This document shows, one piece after another, positions 12,077 to 23,875 of a DNA stretch of 64,000 nt. The first letter of the stretch is position 1. Each line of letters begins with the position of its first letter. Both the position numbers and the translations under genes were made by a program. The stretch comes from Collybia mongolica. Taxonomy: Eukaryota > Basidiomycota > Agaricomycetes > Agaricales > Clitocybaceae. Under the pieces are notes generated by a model. That model ran no database searches and was not told the origin of the DNA. It was given only the letters and a program-made list of their open reading frames with translations. Location: assembly GCA_013420905.1 (NCBI GenBank), contig JAAXNY010000011.1, forward strand, positions 930,001 to 994,000, given 5' to 3'.

Positions 12077-14360
12077 ATGTCCATAAAACTCGGTTCACTA
12101 ACGGCGGCGGCGGCGGCAAAAGCTTCTGAAACTCCAGTTGCTGGCCCAGAGGAGGAAGAGTATTACTCTTCGTGGTCTCTCTTTCTTGTCTGTATGCTCC
12201 TGGTTCTCTCACTGTGGACATCCTACTACTTGCAAATCAAGCGGATACGCGCCGTACACGAAACTCTAGTGTCCATATTCGCAGGGATGGCGGTTGGGTT
12301 GATAGTGAGGTTGGCACCGGGGACTATGATCAGGGAAATGCTGGTGAGTGCTTGGCGTTTGATCGACTCGGATGATGTTTAAGCTTTTGAGCAAAACGCG
12401 GACTCGTCTTTTTTATAGTATGGCTGAATATGTTGCTTCCAGACATTCAAACATACTCTCTTCTTCAATCTCTTGCTACCACCCATCATCCTGAACTCAG
12501 GATATGAACTTAAGCAGGTGAGCACCGACGTCCTGTACTCTGTATAAAACATGATTCTGAAGGCAATGTAGGAAAATTTCTTCCGGAACTTTGGTTCCAT
12601 TATCATTTTCGCTTTCTTTGGAACGTTTATATCTGCTGTTGGTGTCGGGTACGTCCACACTCTCCCTCTGGGACCTTGGTGACACAACACTTATCACTCA
12701 CAGAACAGAGTGCTTGTCTACATATATTCTTTCTTAGGCCTTGAATCCCTGGATGTCACACTTCTGGAATGCTTGACTTTTGGGTCAACCCTCTCTGCAA
12801 CCGATCCTGTCACCATTTTGGCCATTTTTAACCAATATAAGGTTGACCCAAAGCTGTACAGCGTCATTTTTGGAGAAAGTCTTCTCAATGACGCTGTAAG
12901 TATTGTCATGTACCAGTCAGTTGAATGAACTTCTGGCCAATTGATGAAGCGCTGAATCCCCTGATTCCAGAACTCTCTCTCAATTCCATGGCACAGAAGT
13001 TTACCTACAATCCATTTTTATTGGAATCGGTATCTTCTTGTTGTCATTCAGCGTCTCCATGGCTCTTGGCGTGGCCTTTGGACTAGGAATGTCTCTCCTG
13101 CTCAAACATTCGTCCCTGCACCTTTACCCCTCCATTGAATCGTGCCTAATACCTCTCTCCGCTTACACCTGCTACTTCTTCTCGAACGGGCTGAATATGT
13201 CTGGTATCGTCTCTCTCCTCTTCTGCGGAATCACTCTCAAGCACTATGCGTATCACACGATGTCGTACAAAACTCAACGCGCCACTAAATACATATTTTC
13301 AACTCTCGCACGGTTATCCGAGAACTTCATCTTCATCTATCTGGGAATAGCGCTGTTTACGAGCGCACCAACCTCCGAGCCAGTCACGAGCTACGTAAAA
13401 CCCCTATTCATCACTATCACTACAGTCGCTGTGATATTCACTCGATACGCTGCGGTGTTTCCGCTATCGGAAGGCATCAATTTGTTCCACAAACACGCAC
13501 GGGGTCAGCGCACGGAAGAGCTACCGCACTCCTATCAAATGATGCTCTTCTGGGCAGGTTTGCGCGGAGCTGTGGGAGTGGCGCTCGCAGCTGGATTTCA
13601 AGGAAGGAACGCACAGATCTTGAGGACGACGGTCCTGGTTGTGGTCGTCCTTACTGTTCTTATTTTCGGTGGAACTACGGCCAGGATGCTCGAGGTCCTT
13701 GGTATCAGGACAGGCGTTGAAGACGACGCTGGCAGTAGCGAAGACGAAGACATCCATCCTGGTAGAAACTGGTCTGGTCGGCGCAGCAGCGGTCGATTTC
13801 CAACTTACATGGACGAGTCAAGCGCATTACCACCGTTGCCAGAATATGCACTCAATGCTGCGAGAGTTGGAAGGCACTACAGTACAAGAAACTATAATCA
13901 TCATATACAGGGTACAAATGTGCAGGATATATTTTCTGCATCATCTTCAGATTCGTTCGACTCTGATGGAGAGGTTCTTCCTATGGCCCCTACACAAGAA
14001 CAAAACGGCGCACACCCCCCAAGGCCGACTGGTGCGGCTGCAGCTGCTGGGATTGGAGAGGATGGGAAATGGTTCCAAACACTAGACGAACGGTACTTGC
14101 TGCCATTGTTTTCAAATGCAACTGCAAGTAGGACTTTCCATGCACGGAGATCGCGAAGAAACGCCTCTGGTAGCCAACCTGGGACTACTGCAGCGTCGCC
14201 TGGAGATAGTGAAGATGACAGCGACACGCAGGAGATTGAGCTAGGCCGCGCAAATCGTGGACCTGTAGCTACCACAACAGATGAGAGCAGGACGGAAAGG
14301 GGTTTGCCGAGCCCTGTTTTGAGAAGTAACAGCTTTGGTGGGGAGGGTAGAGTTTTATGA
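12077..14360 (+). CDS. NHX1: endosomal/vacuolar Na+(K+)/H+ exchanger, NHX/NHE6-like (CPA1)
   Basis: Exchanges luminal protons for cytosolic Na+ or K+ in late endosomes and the prevacuolar compartment. The start gives an acidic N-terminus and TM 'SWSLFLVCMLLVLSLWTSYY'. After the first intron (about 12343-12442) comes the family signature 'FFNLLLPPIILNSGYELKQ', then 'NFFRNFGSIIIFAFFGTFIS', and the exchange-site block 'ATDPVTILAIFNQYK' and 'VIFGESLLNDAVSIVMY', whose Asp residues are the conserved transport residues of CPA1. The last large exon (from about 13000) holds the remaining membrane helices, including 'YLGIALFTSA' and 'FWAGLRGAVGVALAAGFQ'. It then has a long hydrophilic tail of about 220 residues rich in Ser/Asp/Glu ('SSEDEDIHPGRN', 'DSEDDSDTQEIEL'), consistent with regulation by phosphorylation. 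It lies head-to-tail after OXA1 with 225 bp between. Confidence 0.9.
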
Positions 14361-14690
14361 TATGTTTATTTAGTTATCGTTACTGCTTAGATTCTCCTCG
14401 TTACTCTACCCTGTACCGTTGCTTGCAATGGGAATAGTCATTGATATCCATCCTCATTAAAAAAAACCCAAGCACGGCCGTTATCAAAATGTACAGAATC
14501 AGAGTAAGTATACATCAGAGGAGAAGTATATATAGTGTGTCACAAACCTGTGAAAGGTAAACGAGTGGATATGTAATACATTGGTATGTTGTAGAAATAG
14601 TAGGGTTCCGTGAGATGCGCCAGATATAAAGTTCAAAAACTGCAATATGGTGTGAGTCCGGCTCTTTGAATGTTAGAGGGTACGACGTAC
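14361..14690. other. convergent intergenic region
   Basis: Short interval between the stop of the exchanger gene (+) and the stop of the G-alpha gene (-). It contains an A-rich run near 14459-14466 and AT-rich sequence suited to 3' ends. No gene is seen. Confidence 0.4.
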
Positions 14691-16854
14691 TTACATGAGA
14701 TCTGCATGACGCAAGTGTTCCCGCAGGATAGATTCTTCAACTGAAAAAGGATATAAATGCCCTGATCAAGATCAAATCAAATGGCATACCTGCGCCTAGC
14801 GTAACAGCAGTTGATCGTGTATCCTGTTCGTGGCGTTGACAATCAGTCAGTGAGCACGCGTTGATAGATGGGCCCAATGCGGTTCCCGTCTATAGAAGAT
14901 GAGAAGCAACTTACAATTACAGAAGTCAGATACATATAAAATGGACGCGGGACAGGAGAATGCTGTTTTGAGATCTCCTTGAAATGCTGCTGGAAATCTA
15001 TTCCTGGTATATCAATATTGGATCGATCACTATCAATCTGGACACTGACATCTTGTGGCGGTGGAGAGATCGTTCTTGCGGTCTCCGAAACTGGGAACTG
15101 AATCTCGTATTCTGACTCCCCGTTGAAGTTTCGCTTGTAGTAGATCACACTTGTTCAAGACTTGTTCCGCCCGCGTCAGTCGAAGGACAGCCCTCGGTGT
15201 CAAAGTCGGCACCTACACAAGATGATCTGAGTGCGAGCCAGTAGCTTGCAAGAGACGACGGATTTCCAGAGTAGATAGCTGTCTTCTAAACGATTGACCC
15301 GTCTATCTTCTGCCAGTTTTTCATCAAAAGGTGAAACTATCGCGTACTGTTAGAGAGAGAACGGACACTGCGAGTCCAATAAGAGACCTACTTGGTCTGA
15401 TTAGGATGATATCAATCCATTAGTTCAGAGATCAGATATCAGTTCAGGCAATGACGGGCTTACGCAAGGAAGATGATTGCGTCGACTTGATGCACAGGTG
15501 AGTCTACGCGAGGACCGAAATTAAAAGAGTCTCACCGTCATCAAAATAAGGATACCAAGTTGCACGCTGTGTAGAAGTTGTTGATGAATGCCAGCGCGGT
15601 AAAATCAGGGACGCACACTACTCCTTGTACCTCCGACATCATACAACCTCCATTCTTGTCCGACCGTTTGACCTAAGAACATAATTAAGCCCGTCGAAGA
15701 CATTCCATGTTGCGATAAATGTACCATGGTCGAATATGAACCGGTATTCCTGTACACCGAGTGTTCTCAGCCTGGCGCGAATCACATCGTCATCAGTGGG
15801 TTGATAATGCCGAGACGCAATGCGTTCCGTTTCATTGAGAAAGCTAAGAATAGTATCAGTTTAAGTCCTGCACAAATACCAGTGAACTTACAAGCCTGGA
15901 GCATCTTCAATTCTGATTTTCCGTCGGGTTAACATTTCTCTGACAGTAGGGTCATCCCAGATTGCCTTTATATCATCCTTACATGAGGCGAGAACTTCAG
16001 ATATATCGTCCTCTTCTTGCTTCATTTTTTGTAATGAGCCAGTCCCATTTTCTGCTCGTACGGGGCGGGCGGCGCGGAACCTTTCAAGTGCTGTCTTCCA
16101 ACCGTTATGTGAATTGATGGAGAATTCTTGGAGAGCCCGTCTATTCTGGACGTGGTCGAACGGCGCAGCTGTTGATGAAGGAGTGTTCTTCACCTCTGTC
16201 GAGGCGGCTCCTAGTTTCTGCTCGAGTTCTGCCTGAATTCCACTCAACGGGCCAAGGCGTAGCTTCAGTAGCCGGTGCTTTTCTTGGAATCTGAGAGGTG
16301 GAAGAGTTTTGGCTGTCCTTCGGACTGGTACTATACTCTCTGCCGATCCATCACTATGGTTCTCGTCGAAAGACTGACTTCCCGACATTTCATGGGTGAG
16401 GTGGTCTAGAATTAGGTTGACATTGCGAACAAGGTTCAATTGGATAACTGCACGCCATGAAGCACGGTCTTCCGACCATTCTCTACGAGCATACGTCAGT
16501 TGAAAGTCTGTTGGGATTGGTGAGTTATTGTATCATGAGGGAATTAGTGGCAGGAACTACTTTTGAGGGTGGCAGTCTTGCCACTCTCGCTTTGTCCTGC
16601 AACCGTCGAATCACCGTCAATTGGGAGTAGCAGGCCATAGTGTTGATGTGGGACTTACCGAGCAATAGCAACTTCACTGGCTTCTTCTTCTTCCTATCCC
16701 CTTCCTTTTCCTTTCTAATCTGCTCGTCAATCTCGTCACTAATCTTCTTCGCCTCAGCCTCCGCGAATTCTCGAGCTTGTCGCTGTTCAGGCGTTTCGTC
16801 GACTGGTGGTGCAATGGCGAGCGTCAGTGGGTCTTCCTCGAATGAGCGCCCCAT
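14691..16854 (-). CDS. atypical long G-protein alpha subunit
   Basis: Heterotrimeric G-protein alpha subunit of the divergent, expanded Agaricomycete type. The start gives 'MGRSFEEDPLTLAIAPP' and a charged helix, then 'KPVKLLLL' joined by a 57-base intron to the P-loop 'GQSESGKT' (about 16585-16560). A long insertion follows (about 16440-15900), with 'NLVRNVNLILDHL' and 'HRLLKLRLGPLSGIQAELEQ'. Then come 'DDIKAIWDDPTVREML', the switch-II motif 'WRLYDVGGTR' (about 15650-15625), 'FDEKLAEDRRVNRLEDSYLL', 'LNKCDLL' (about 15155-15130), 'FYMYLTSVIDT' and the C-terminal helix 'ILREHLRHADLM' with the stop at 14693-14691. There is no N-terminal MGxxxS myristoylation motif of the classical kind. One splice junction, before the NKCD motif, does not join cleanly (see findings). 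Expected to act in receptor signalling at the membrane; partner receptors unknown. Confidence 0.85.
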
Positions 16855-19800
16855 GTTCGCAGTCGTCGTCGGCGTTCTTCTGCAAGGAAACCTGGTACTG
16901 GGCTAAACAGACGGAACCAAAAAGCAGGGGAGTGCGATTTTCATCATCTCACATTGTTGATCTCACAAGGCCCATAAATACGAAGTTAAGTGCAAGGTGA
17001 TCACTTTTGGTTGGGAATCAGGCTCAAACCGAATCGGACTGATCCCTGATTCCACGGCACATATGGGTTTACGAGTGTGAGGAGGCGAGAAAATTGTTCG
17101 TCAATTATTCCGAGGCGATGTTTGGGCATCGTTTCCGACCTGATCGACCTGTTCTCTCAGATTGACTCATTATGAATGTTCATACAACAATACTATTGGC
17201 GCCAGTTACGCGAAAAAAAACACCTCAAATTCACTACCAATGCACAAGTCCATCCTTTTCGGATCCGTTTCCCCATGCGCAATACCGGACTGGTTCGTTC
17301 TACTTCTAGCGACATGCCCGACAAGGTACACTTACATGGCAGGACCACCGCCTCATCCTCTATTACCTTTGCAGTGAGCCCCCGATGAAAGCCCTTCAGA
17401 CAATGATAACGACAGGCGCGGGAACCACAAATTTACTACTTTTAAGACCGGCGTTTTCGGGACATGAGAGGGGAAAGACGCGCTTTTACTTGGGAAAATC
17501 TGCAGCAAACACTGCATAAGTCTCAATAAGTCTCAAGATCAATATCCAACCATACTATTCAAAATACCTTCATAGCGTTTTCTTTGCCACGGTCTGCGGT
17601 TCTGGATGCCCAAATGGAGGAACGCTTCGCAAAACTGTGACCAATGTATAAGGTCCTTCTGGATCAGCAGAAGACAAGGAAGATAGCTCTCGGACGATTA
17701 AAATCAAATCTGCATCCCCATAATGTAAAATGACGACCACAGCTATCATCTCCACCGGCGCGACGTGTGGTGTTACTCCAGGTTCAGCAAATCTGACACA
17801 CCGTGGTTGGACATAACGTGCGTTACGACTGAAATATAATCATGTCTCATACGCTCCCTAAGGCTGTAGTGCATAGTGCACTCATCGGTGATGTTTATTC
17901 CTACCGTCTGTCCCAACTGCTAACTTTTTTCGCAGGGCTATATCTAATTGCGTCGCATTACCATGACCTCTCAATCCGACACCAGTACAGCTTACGATCA
18001 GATTATTGCGACGTACACGATACATCTATATGATTATCATACTATCACCTTGGCATCCAAGTTTTTCCAATGTGTTCATTGTCCATTAGTGGCCATCTGA
18101 AAACTTTAAAACATCCAGCTGTTGGGCGGGTGATCAAGCATGTATCTTTGAACGAGATCAGCAGGCGATGATCGGATTATTATCACTTGCAATCTACACT
18201 ACAACAGCGACCATAAGATGCAAAAAGACACTCACCTAGAGCTTTTCCGTTAGCACTAGCTGCTGCGTTCCGCCGTACATCGTACTCGGATGTTGCGATG
18301 GAAACAGCGATCAGACGATGTGAGAGGCTTCCCACTTGAATGGCTATTCCGTGTCATACTTAACAGCAAAAGTTGACAGGGTGGACAGTTATATATGGAA
18401 CAAGATTTCTACGGGCACAGAGGAAGATCATCGGCTGACCTTTCGGAATCTCACTCACGAGACGGTTCTGGGCCATGTGGCTTAATAGTACTCACACTTT
18501 CATCAATGTGAAGCTATCTAATCAGAGCAACCTCTTCTGGAAAAATACAGGCCTCGGAGTGCGCATTAGCGCCCCCCGATGTCAAGCCTCAATCTTCCTT
18601 TAACAAACATCGGCGCGGGGCTTGTCGATGCGCATGCCCTGTAGGTACGGAGGGATATAATCGCTGGATCTTGTCCCCGGCCCCACCGGCATATTGGTAG
18701 TTATCCGTACCTCAACCCGGCATTGCAAAAATTTGAGATGGAGGGGCTTATGGGCTCAAATAGTACGGAACGGCCCGATGTATTGTACCCCGGAGTCATA
18801 CAGAGAAGAACAGCAGCACCATTGTTATGGCTGTTGTAATTGGCGCTTTGGTATATAAATCTGGCAGACGAATGTGTTCGGGCACGTCTCTTGTTTTCAT
18901 CTGCTGCCCGAGAGCTGGCTGAAATATTGCTGTGGGGTGGTGTCCTTCCCAACCGCTACACTATAGTCTCCACATTCAGTCTCGTAAACGATCCACAAAG
19001 GCTGGCATCCGGACCAGTCTGCCATCACATGGACGGGGACGGCACGGGCGTTTCATGTCGATCAAGTTCGACTCCTTTAATAGCAATGCCCCAGGGCCTC
19101 GACCCGTTTGAGCATTGAGATTTCCTGTCGATAGATATGACTATGTCAACTTTTTGAAATGAAATCAGTGGCGCATCTAGCTCCCTAAGCGTGGTGCATT
19201 CTAGGACCAGACAAGCCTTGTAAACAACGAGACGCCGATGCCCTGGAAGGAATTATTCCCTCTGAAGATTTATTAAATCAACGCCGGTGTCTATTCTGAA
19301 AGCGCCTTAGGTTTTCGAGGAGACACTGCAATCATTATGCTTGTGGAATGCAAATGCATATCACATCTGCGAAAACGCAGCATCAATACCTTATGCTTCG
19401 GATTTTTTTCCTATGCTATTGATGTTTCGTGTGAAATGGCTTTAAATTTGTGTAGTGAGTGGTGTTGTATTCGCCCAAGACGGGTCCTAAGCGAGAGGTT
19501 GAATGCTCAAGCTGAACAAGGCCTCGGTTCCTCGGAATCAATCCTAATGATTTTTGATTGGGAACATCAGAAGATCACCAGAAAATCCCGCACGCTGGAG
19601 CTCGCGGAAGGCCTTTATATGATTTGATTTTCTCCATCCACCTACAAGAGCCGAGCCAGCACTTTAAGCGTTGATTGAGAGTTGATTTGTTCATCAAGCA
19701 ACCCCCGAGCGGGCCAGAGAAGCTGATGCTCCGGTTCCTGTTCAATATACTGTACTTGACGTTCTTTAAGTAAGTATGTCTGTCTGTTGTTTTAAAATGG

Positions 19801-20537
19801 GTGTGTTACTTTCGCTCACTCGGGATATCAATAGATCCTGGCAATCGCGCAGGGGATTCATATAAAGATAGACGTGGCTTGATAGTAAAAAGAATATCAA
19901 ATAGAGTGGGATCTATCATCTATGATATCAATGAGGGATCCGAAGGAAAAATAATAGTAAGCAATCACATGGTGAATAAAATATTATCGGGATGCGTTTG
20001 ATATTCCAACATGCCATTAATTCCTTGTAGCTTCAAATTTGTATCGGAGGCTTTAACTATCGCTTACACAGAGTTGTGATGATAATCATTGCCGGCCATC
20101 TCGGGCACCAAGACCAAATGGGTAGCATATTACATAATCAGTATGAAATATCGATGTTAACTATGAAACAATAGAAATATTAATTGTCATGGTAACCTCA
20201 TACAGACAAAATGATTGAAATCCCACTCAACATTGACCCCAACGCTGCCCGCGTTGGTGGCAGGCACAGCCGCTTGCTGAGCGCTGTTCTACAAAGATTC
20301 CACCTTAACAAAGTGCTTAGTGGTGATACTGATGCTCAAAGTTCCAATACTCCACTGAGCCCCAAAATTCCTGATTCGTGCACCTCAGGCGCACCTCAGA
20401 GTGACGAAATTCTTGCACACGAAAAATAGGGACGCCTGTACAGCTCGAACGCGTCGTTGATTTCACGCCTCTATTGTGTGGACTTCAGTTCTTCAAATCA
20501 CCCCGTGATAGTAGATTAAGCATATATTTGGAAGACA
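16855..20537. other. gene-poor stretch of about 3.7 kb
   Basis: Between the divergent G-alpha (-) and coiled-coil (+) genes. All open frames are short and out of register, and none matched a family. A possible short frame at 20211-20429 ('MIEIPLNIDPNAARV...') is the best-looking but has no recognisable domain and no clear continuation. I see no long terminal repeats or transposase/reverse-transcriptase motifs. The ends probably hold the two promoters. Confidence 0.45.
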
Positions 20538-23500
20538 ATGGTCGGGAGGGACTCTTTCTTCTATGGGGATCCGGAGGACAATGGGTGAGTGATCACCCTT
20601 CGACTTATCTTCTTTTCACTAACGATTCCCGCAAAGTTTCCACTCTTCCTCAGAATCCGACCCCAAGCAAAATCGTTACAACGGCGCTTACCCCCCCTCG
20701 ACGATGGGGCAACAATACCCCTTTCCCCAACCCGAAATATACACACCGAGTAAAGAGACCCTACCGCCAGACTCACGGAAAAAAGCTTATACAAAGACGT
20801 CTACGCACTATCGCCGCGAGCGCGAGCGCGCGCTTTCCAAATGGCCTGTGGACAAGCTTATTCAGCGCCTGATCAATGAAGAAGATCGAATGCAGGAAGC
20901 GAAGTCACTTCTCAACACGGCGATATCTCATCTAGAGACCGCCACTGAGCGGGCCAATAGGGCTGAGAAGGCACGAAAAGTGCTGGAGGAGGAACGCCAG
21001 ACAATGCAGACGAACCAAACAATTCATGGATTAAAGGTTACCCAAGGACTCATGAACGCACAGAAGGAAACAGCAAAGGCACAAGAAGAGGCTGGATTAT
21101 ACAAACTCCAACTTCAGTATGCTGAGCGTGAAGTGTAAGCTGTTTAATATATAGGCACCATTCGAGGCTTACCGAACGTTTATAAAAGACAGCGTGCACA
21201 AACTGTAGTTATGACCGTTGAAGATGAGCGAGAAAGCGCGCTGCATGCTGCGAAAAAGGCAAAAGAGTTCGCTAGACAGATGAATGAAGAGAAACTGGTG
21301 CTAGTTGCTCGAGAGGAGGGGAGGAAGGAGGGCTTTGAGGAGGGAATGCGACGAGGCCGTCTTCTGGCACTTACAGGTGATGGAGCCACCTCGCGTCGTC
21401 ACATCTCGGACCGTGCACACACCACTCCTGTCGGTAGTGGGGCCGCGTTCATTGAAGAATATAACGAAGATGAGGACGAGAGTCCGATCGGTCGCATACA
21501 TGAAGAAGAACGTTCCCTACCTAATGACTTTAATAGACTGCCGGATATGACTCGAAGCATGCATAATAGGCCACGGCAACATCGAACACCACGTTCCAGA
21601 CGCGCCTCCCTCGACTCCACACCGCGTGGCCGATCCAATATTTCTCGATCATTGCCAACTCATTCACAATCGCAGACACCGCAGATGCCTGCAAACAGTG
21701 TTCCTGTTAGCAATGTATCAGCTGCAGATGAAAACCTTCGGCAGGAACTCGAAGTAGCCCGGCGAGAAAGAGAAGCTGCAGAAGCTCTGAGGAGAGAGAG
21801 TGAGCAACGAGAGCAAATTCGGCAGTGGCATGAGCGACGGGCAAAGGCCGAGAGGGAGAAGGAACGGCAGGTTTTGTTAGAAAGGGAACGAGCCAAAGAA
21901 GCTGAGCTTGACCGAGAGAGAGAGGCTATACGCGCAAGAGACGCTGAGCGGGATCGAGAAATCGAAGCTATGCGGCAGCGGGACAAGGATAGGGAAGCGG
22001 AGCGTGTAAGGGAACTAGAAGAACTCAAGAAAGAGCGGGAAGAACGCGAGCGAGAGCGAGAGCGCGAACGCGAACGAGAGGAGACCCGGAGGAAGGAAAT
22101 CACTGCAGCGGCCCAAAATGCCGCAGCAGCACGCCCGGCGGCGAATTTACAATACCTTCCTATGCCTCCTCCGCCAATCCAGGTCGTGGTTCAAGCTCCC
22201 CCAGTACCTCCCCCAGCTCAGGCGCCTGTTATCCCACCCCCATCAATAGGTCAACCTCAGAGTCGCTCCCAACCACAGCAATTCCAGCCCTCTCATCGTC
22301 GTCGGCGTTCATCGCCCGATACGCGTTCTCCTTCATCCTCCACAACTGGCATATCACAACTGGACATTGTCACATTCCCCACTTCCGGAATGGGTAGAAG
22401 AGAAGACCGGGACCAGGACCGGGATCTGAGTGATATACCAGAGGTTCCAAGCATCCGATCCCTGAGCCGAGCTAGTGAAACGCAACCGACTCCCCCCTCG
22501 TGGGTCAGCAATCCTCCGATCGATTACACCATGCGAGGCAATATCAATGAATGGAGACATAGCTCGAGCTCCCGTGTAAGTCCCTTCATCTACAGCTTGA
22601 TCACAATTAACCCTCATCTTCGAATCAGAGTCCCTCCGATACACCAACTGCCCTATCACCCCTTGAAAACAATTACCTCAGCCCTTCATTCCAGCCAAGA
22701 GGAAGAGGTCCTGAACGGATATCTTCAAGTGATTACCGTCGAGCTTCAAGCGGCAGTTCCAATTCGTACAATTTTATCATCCTGCCTCCTGTTAGTGCAA
22801 TCCTTAATTCTGGTCATTAAAATTAACCATATTCGTAATTTAGTCTCGTCCTGCTTCAAGGCCTCAAGAACCAGATATCGAAAGGCAAGGTTTCCTCAGT
22901 CCGAACCATACGCCAAGGACACTTGCTCCTGAGCCTCCCGCCGTAATTGCTCCAACGGAGGTGTATGTTGTGCCACCACCTGGATTCGTTGCATACTCAA
23001 GCCCGAGTAACGGCCACGCCGACCTGGGGGGGAGCGGAGGCAACCCACCCAATGGAAACATCTACTCTAGTTGGGGTGCCCCCGGTTCGCCCAATGCACA
23101 GCCTGTTTCCATAACCACACACGGCCCGCCCTCGTCGAGGGCCCGCCATACAGACACACCATCATCCCATCTCCCTTACCACCCTCATCAACCACCACGC
23201 CCAATCTACGCACCTACTCCGCCTGCTCACGTGCGGCCTCTGGGGGGTGCGGAGCGACCTGTTATACCCCCTCCCTTCTCGCAGATGGCACCCCGCCAGC
23301 CAGGCGGCGGAGGCGCCACGCCGGGACCTTACAATCGCTCACTTCCTGGTGGACCGTCTGCATCCGCTCCCCGCGGAGGGGCGTTGAGGAGGGTCTCATC
23401 GAACACCTCTCTCTCATCGTCCGACTCTTATTCTAGACCTAACCAAAATTCTTATGATGATCCGTGGGGCGGTAACGAGGAGTCGCCGCCTGATTCTGCC

Positions 23501-23587
23501 ACCCAACGTAATACCTTAGCCAACGCTGCGTCTATTGCCGGAGCTCTTCCTATTCCACCCCCTTCGTATTCACGACCACACTATTGA
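20538..23587 (+). CDS. coiled-coil protein with Arg/Glu-repeat core and Pro-rich tail
   Basis: Conserved in mushroom-forming fungi as far as I recognise it; function unknown. Exon 1 is short, 'MVGRDSFFYGDPEDN', followed by an intron (20585-20636). It continues with 'MGQQYPFPQPEIYTPSKE', 'YTKTSTHYRRERERALSKW' and a coiled coil to about 21135. A second intron (about 21137-21190) leads to a large exon with more helix ('ESALHAAKKAKEFARQ'), a low-complexity linker, and a long charged helix at 21730-22100 made of R/E-rich units ('ERDREIEAMRQRDKDREAER'). Next come a Pro/Gln-rich part, 'GRREDRDQDRDLSDIPEV' and, after introns near 22576-22629 and 22793-22843, a Pro/Gly/Ser-rich tail with 'VYVVPPPGFVAYSS', ending 'PPPSYSRPHY'. 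No membrane segment. The architecture suggests a scaffold, but that is only inference. Confidence 0.8.
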
Positions 23588-23875
23588 TACTATCGCTCAC
23601 GCCATTGTTCTTTTTGCTCTGCTTTGCTTTTTTATTTTCTTTACATTTGGCTTTGTGGTTTGGCTTTGTAGATTATAGCCCTTTCGATATCATTATCAGT
23701 TATGTAGAGGATCGGACGGATTGTTGCATCAATATACCCTTTCAGTTATTCTCAACTCCTCTAATGAAACATTTGCTTCCATATGCAATTGAGAACTATT
23801 TTTATTCTTCCCACCCCATATATGAGTAACCCACATTGTCCGAGTCAACCCATACGACCTTCTGATCACGTTCTG

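Noticed and set aside
20211..20429. 72-codon frame just upstream of the coiled-coil gene
   Set aside because: No family match and the coiled-coil gene has its own good start at 20538; could be a short upstream frame but unsupported.
21660..22103. 147-codon minus-strand Ser/Arg-rich frame
   Set aside because: Antisense shadow of the Arg/Glu-rich helix; composition explained by the plus-strand repeat.
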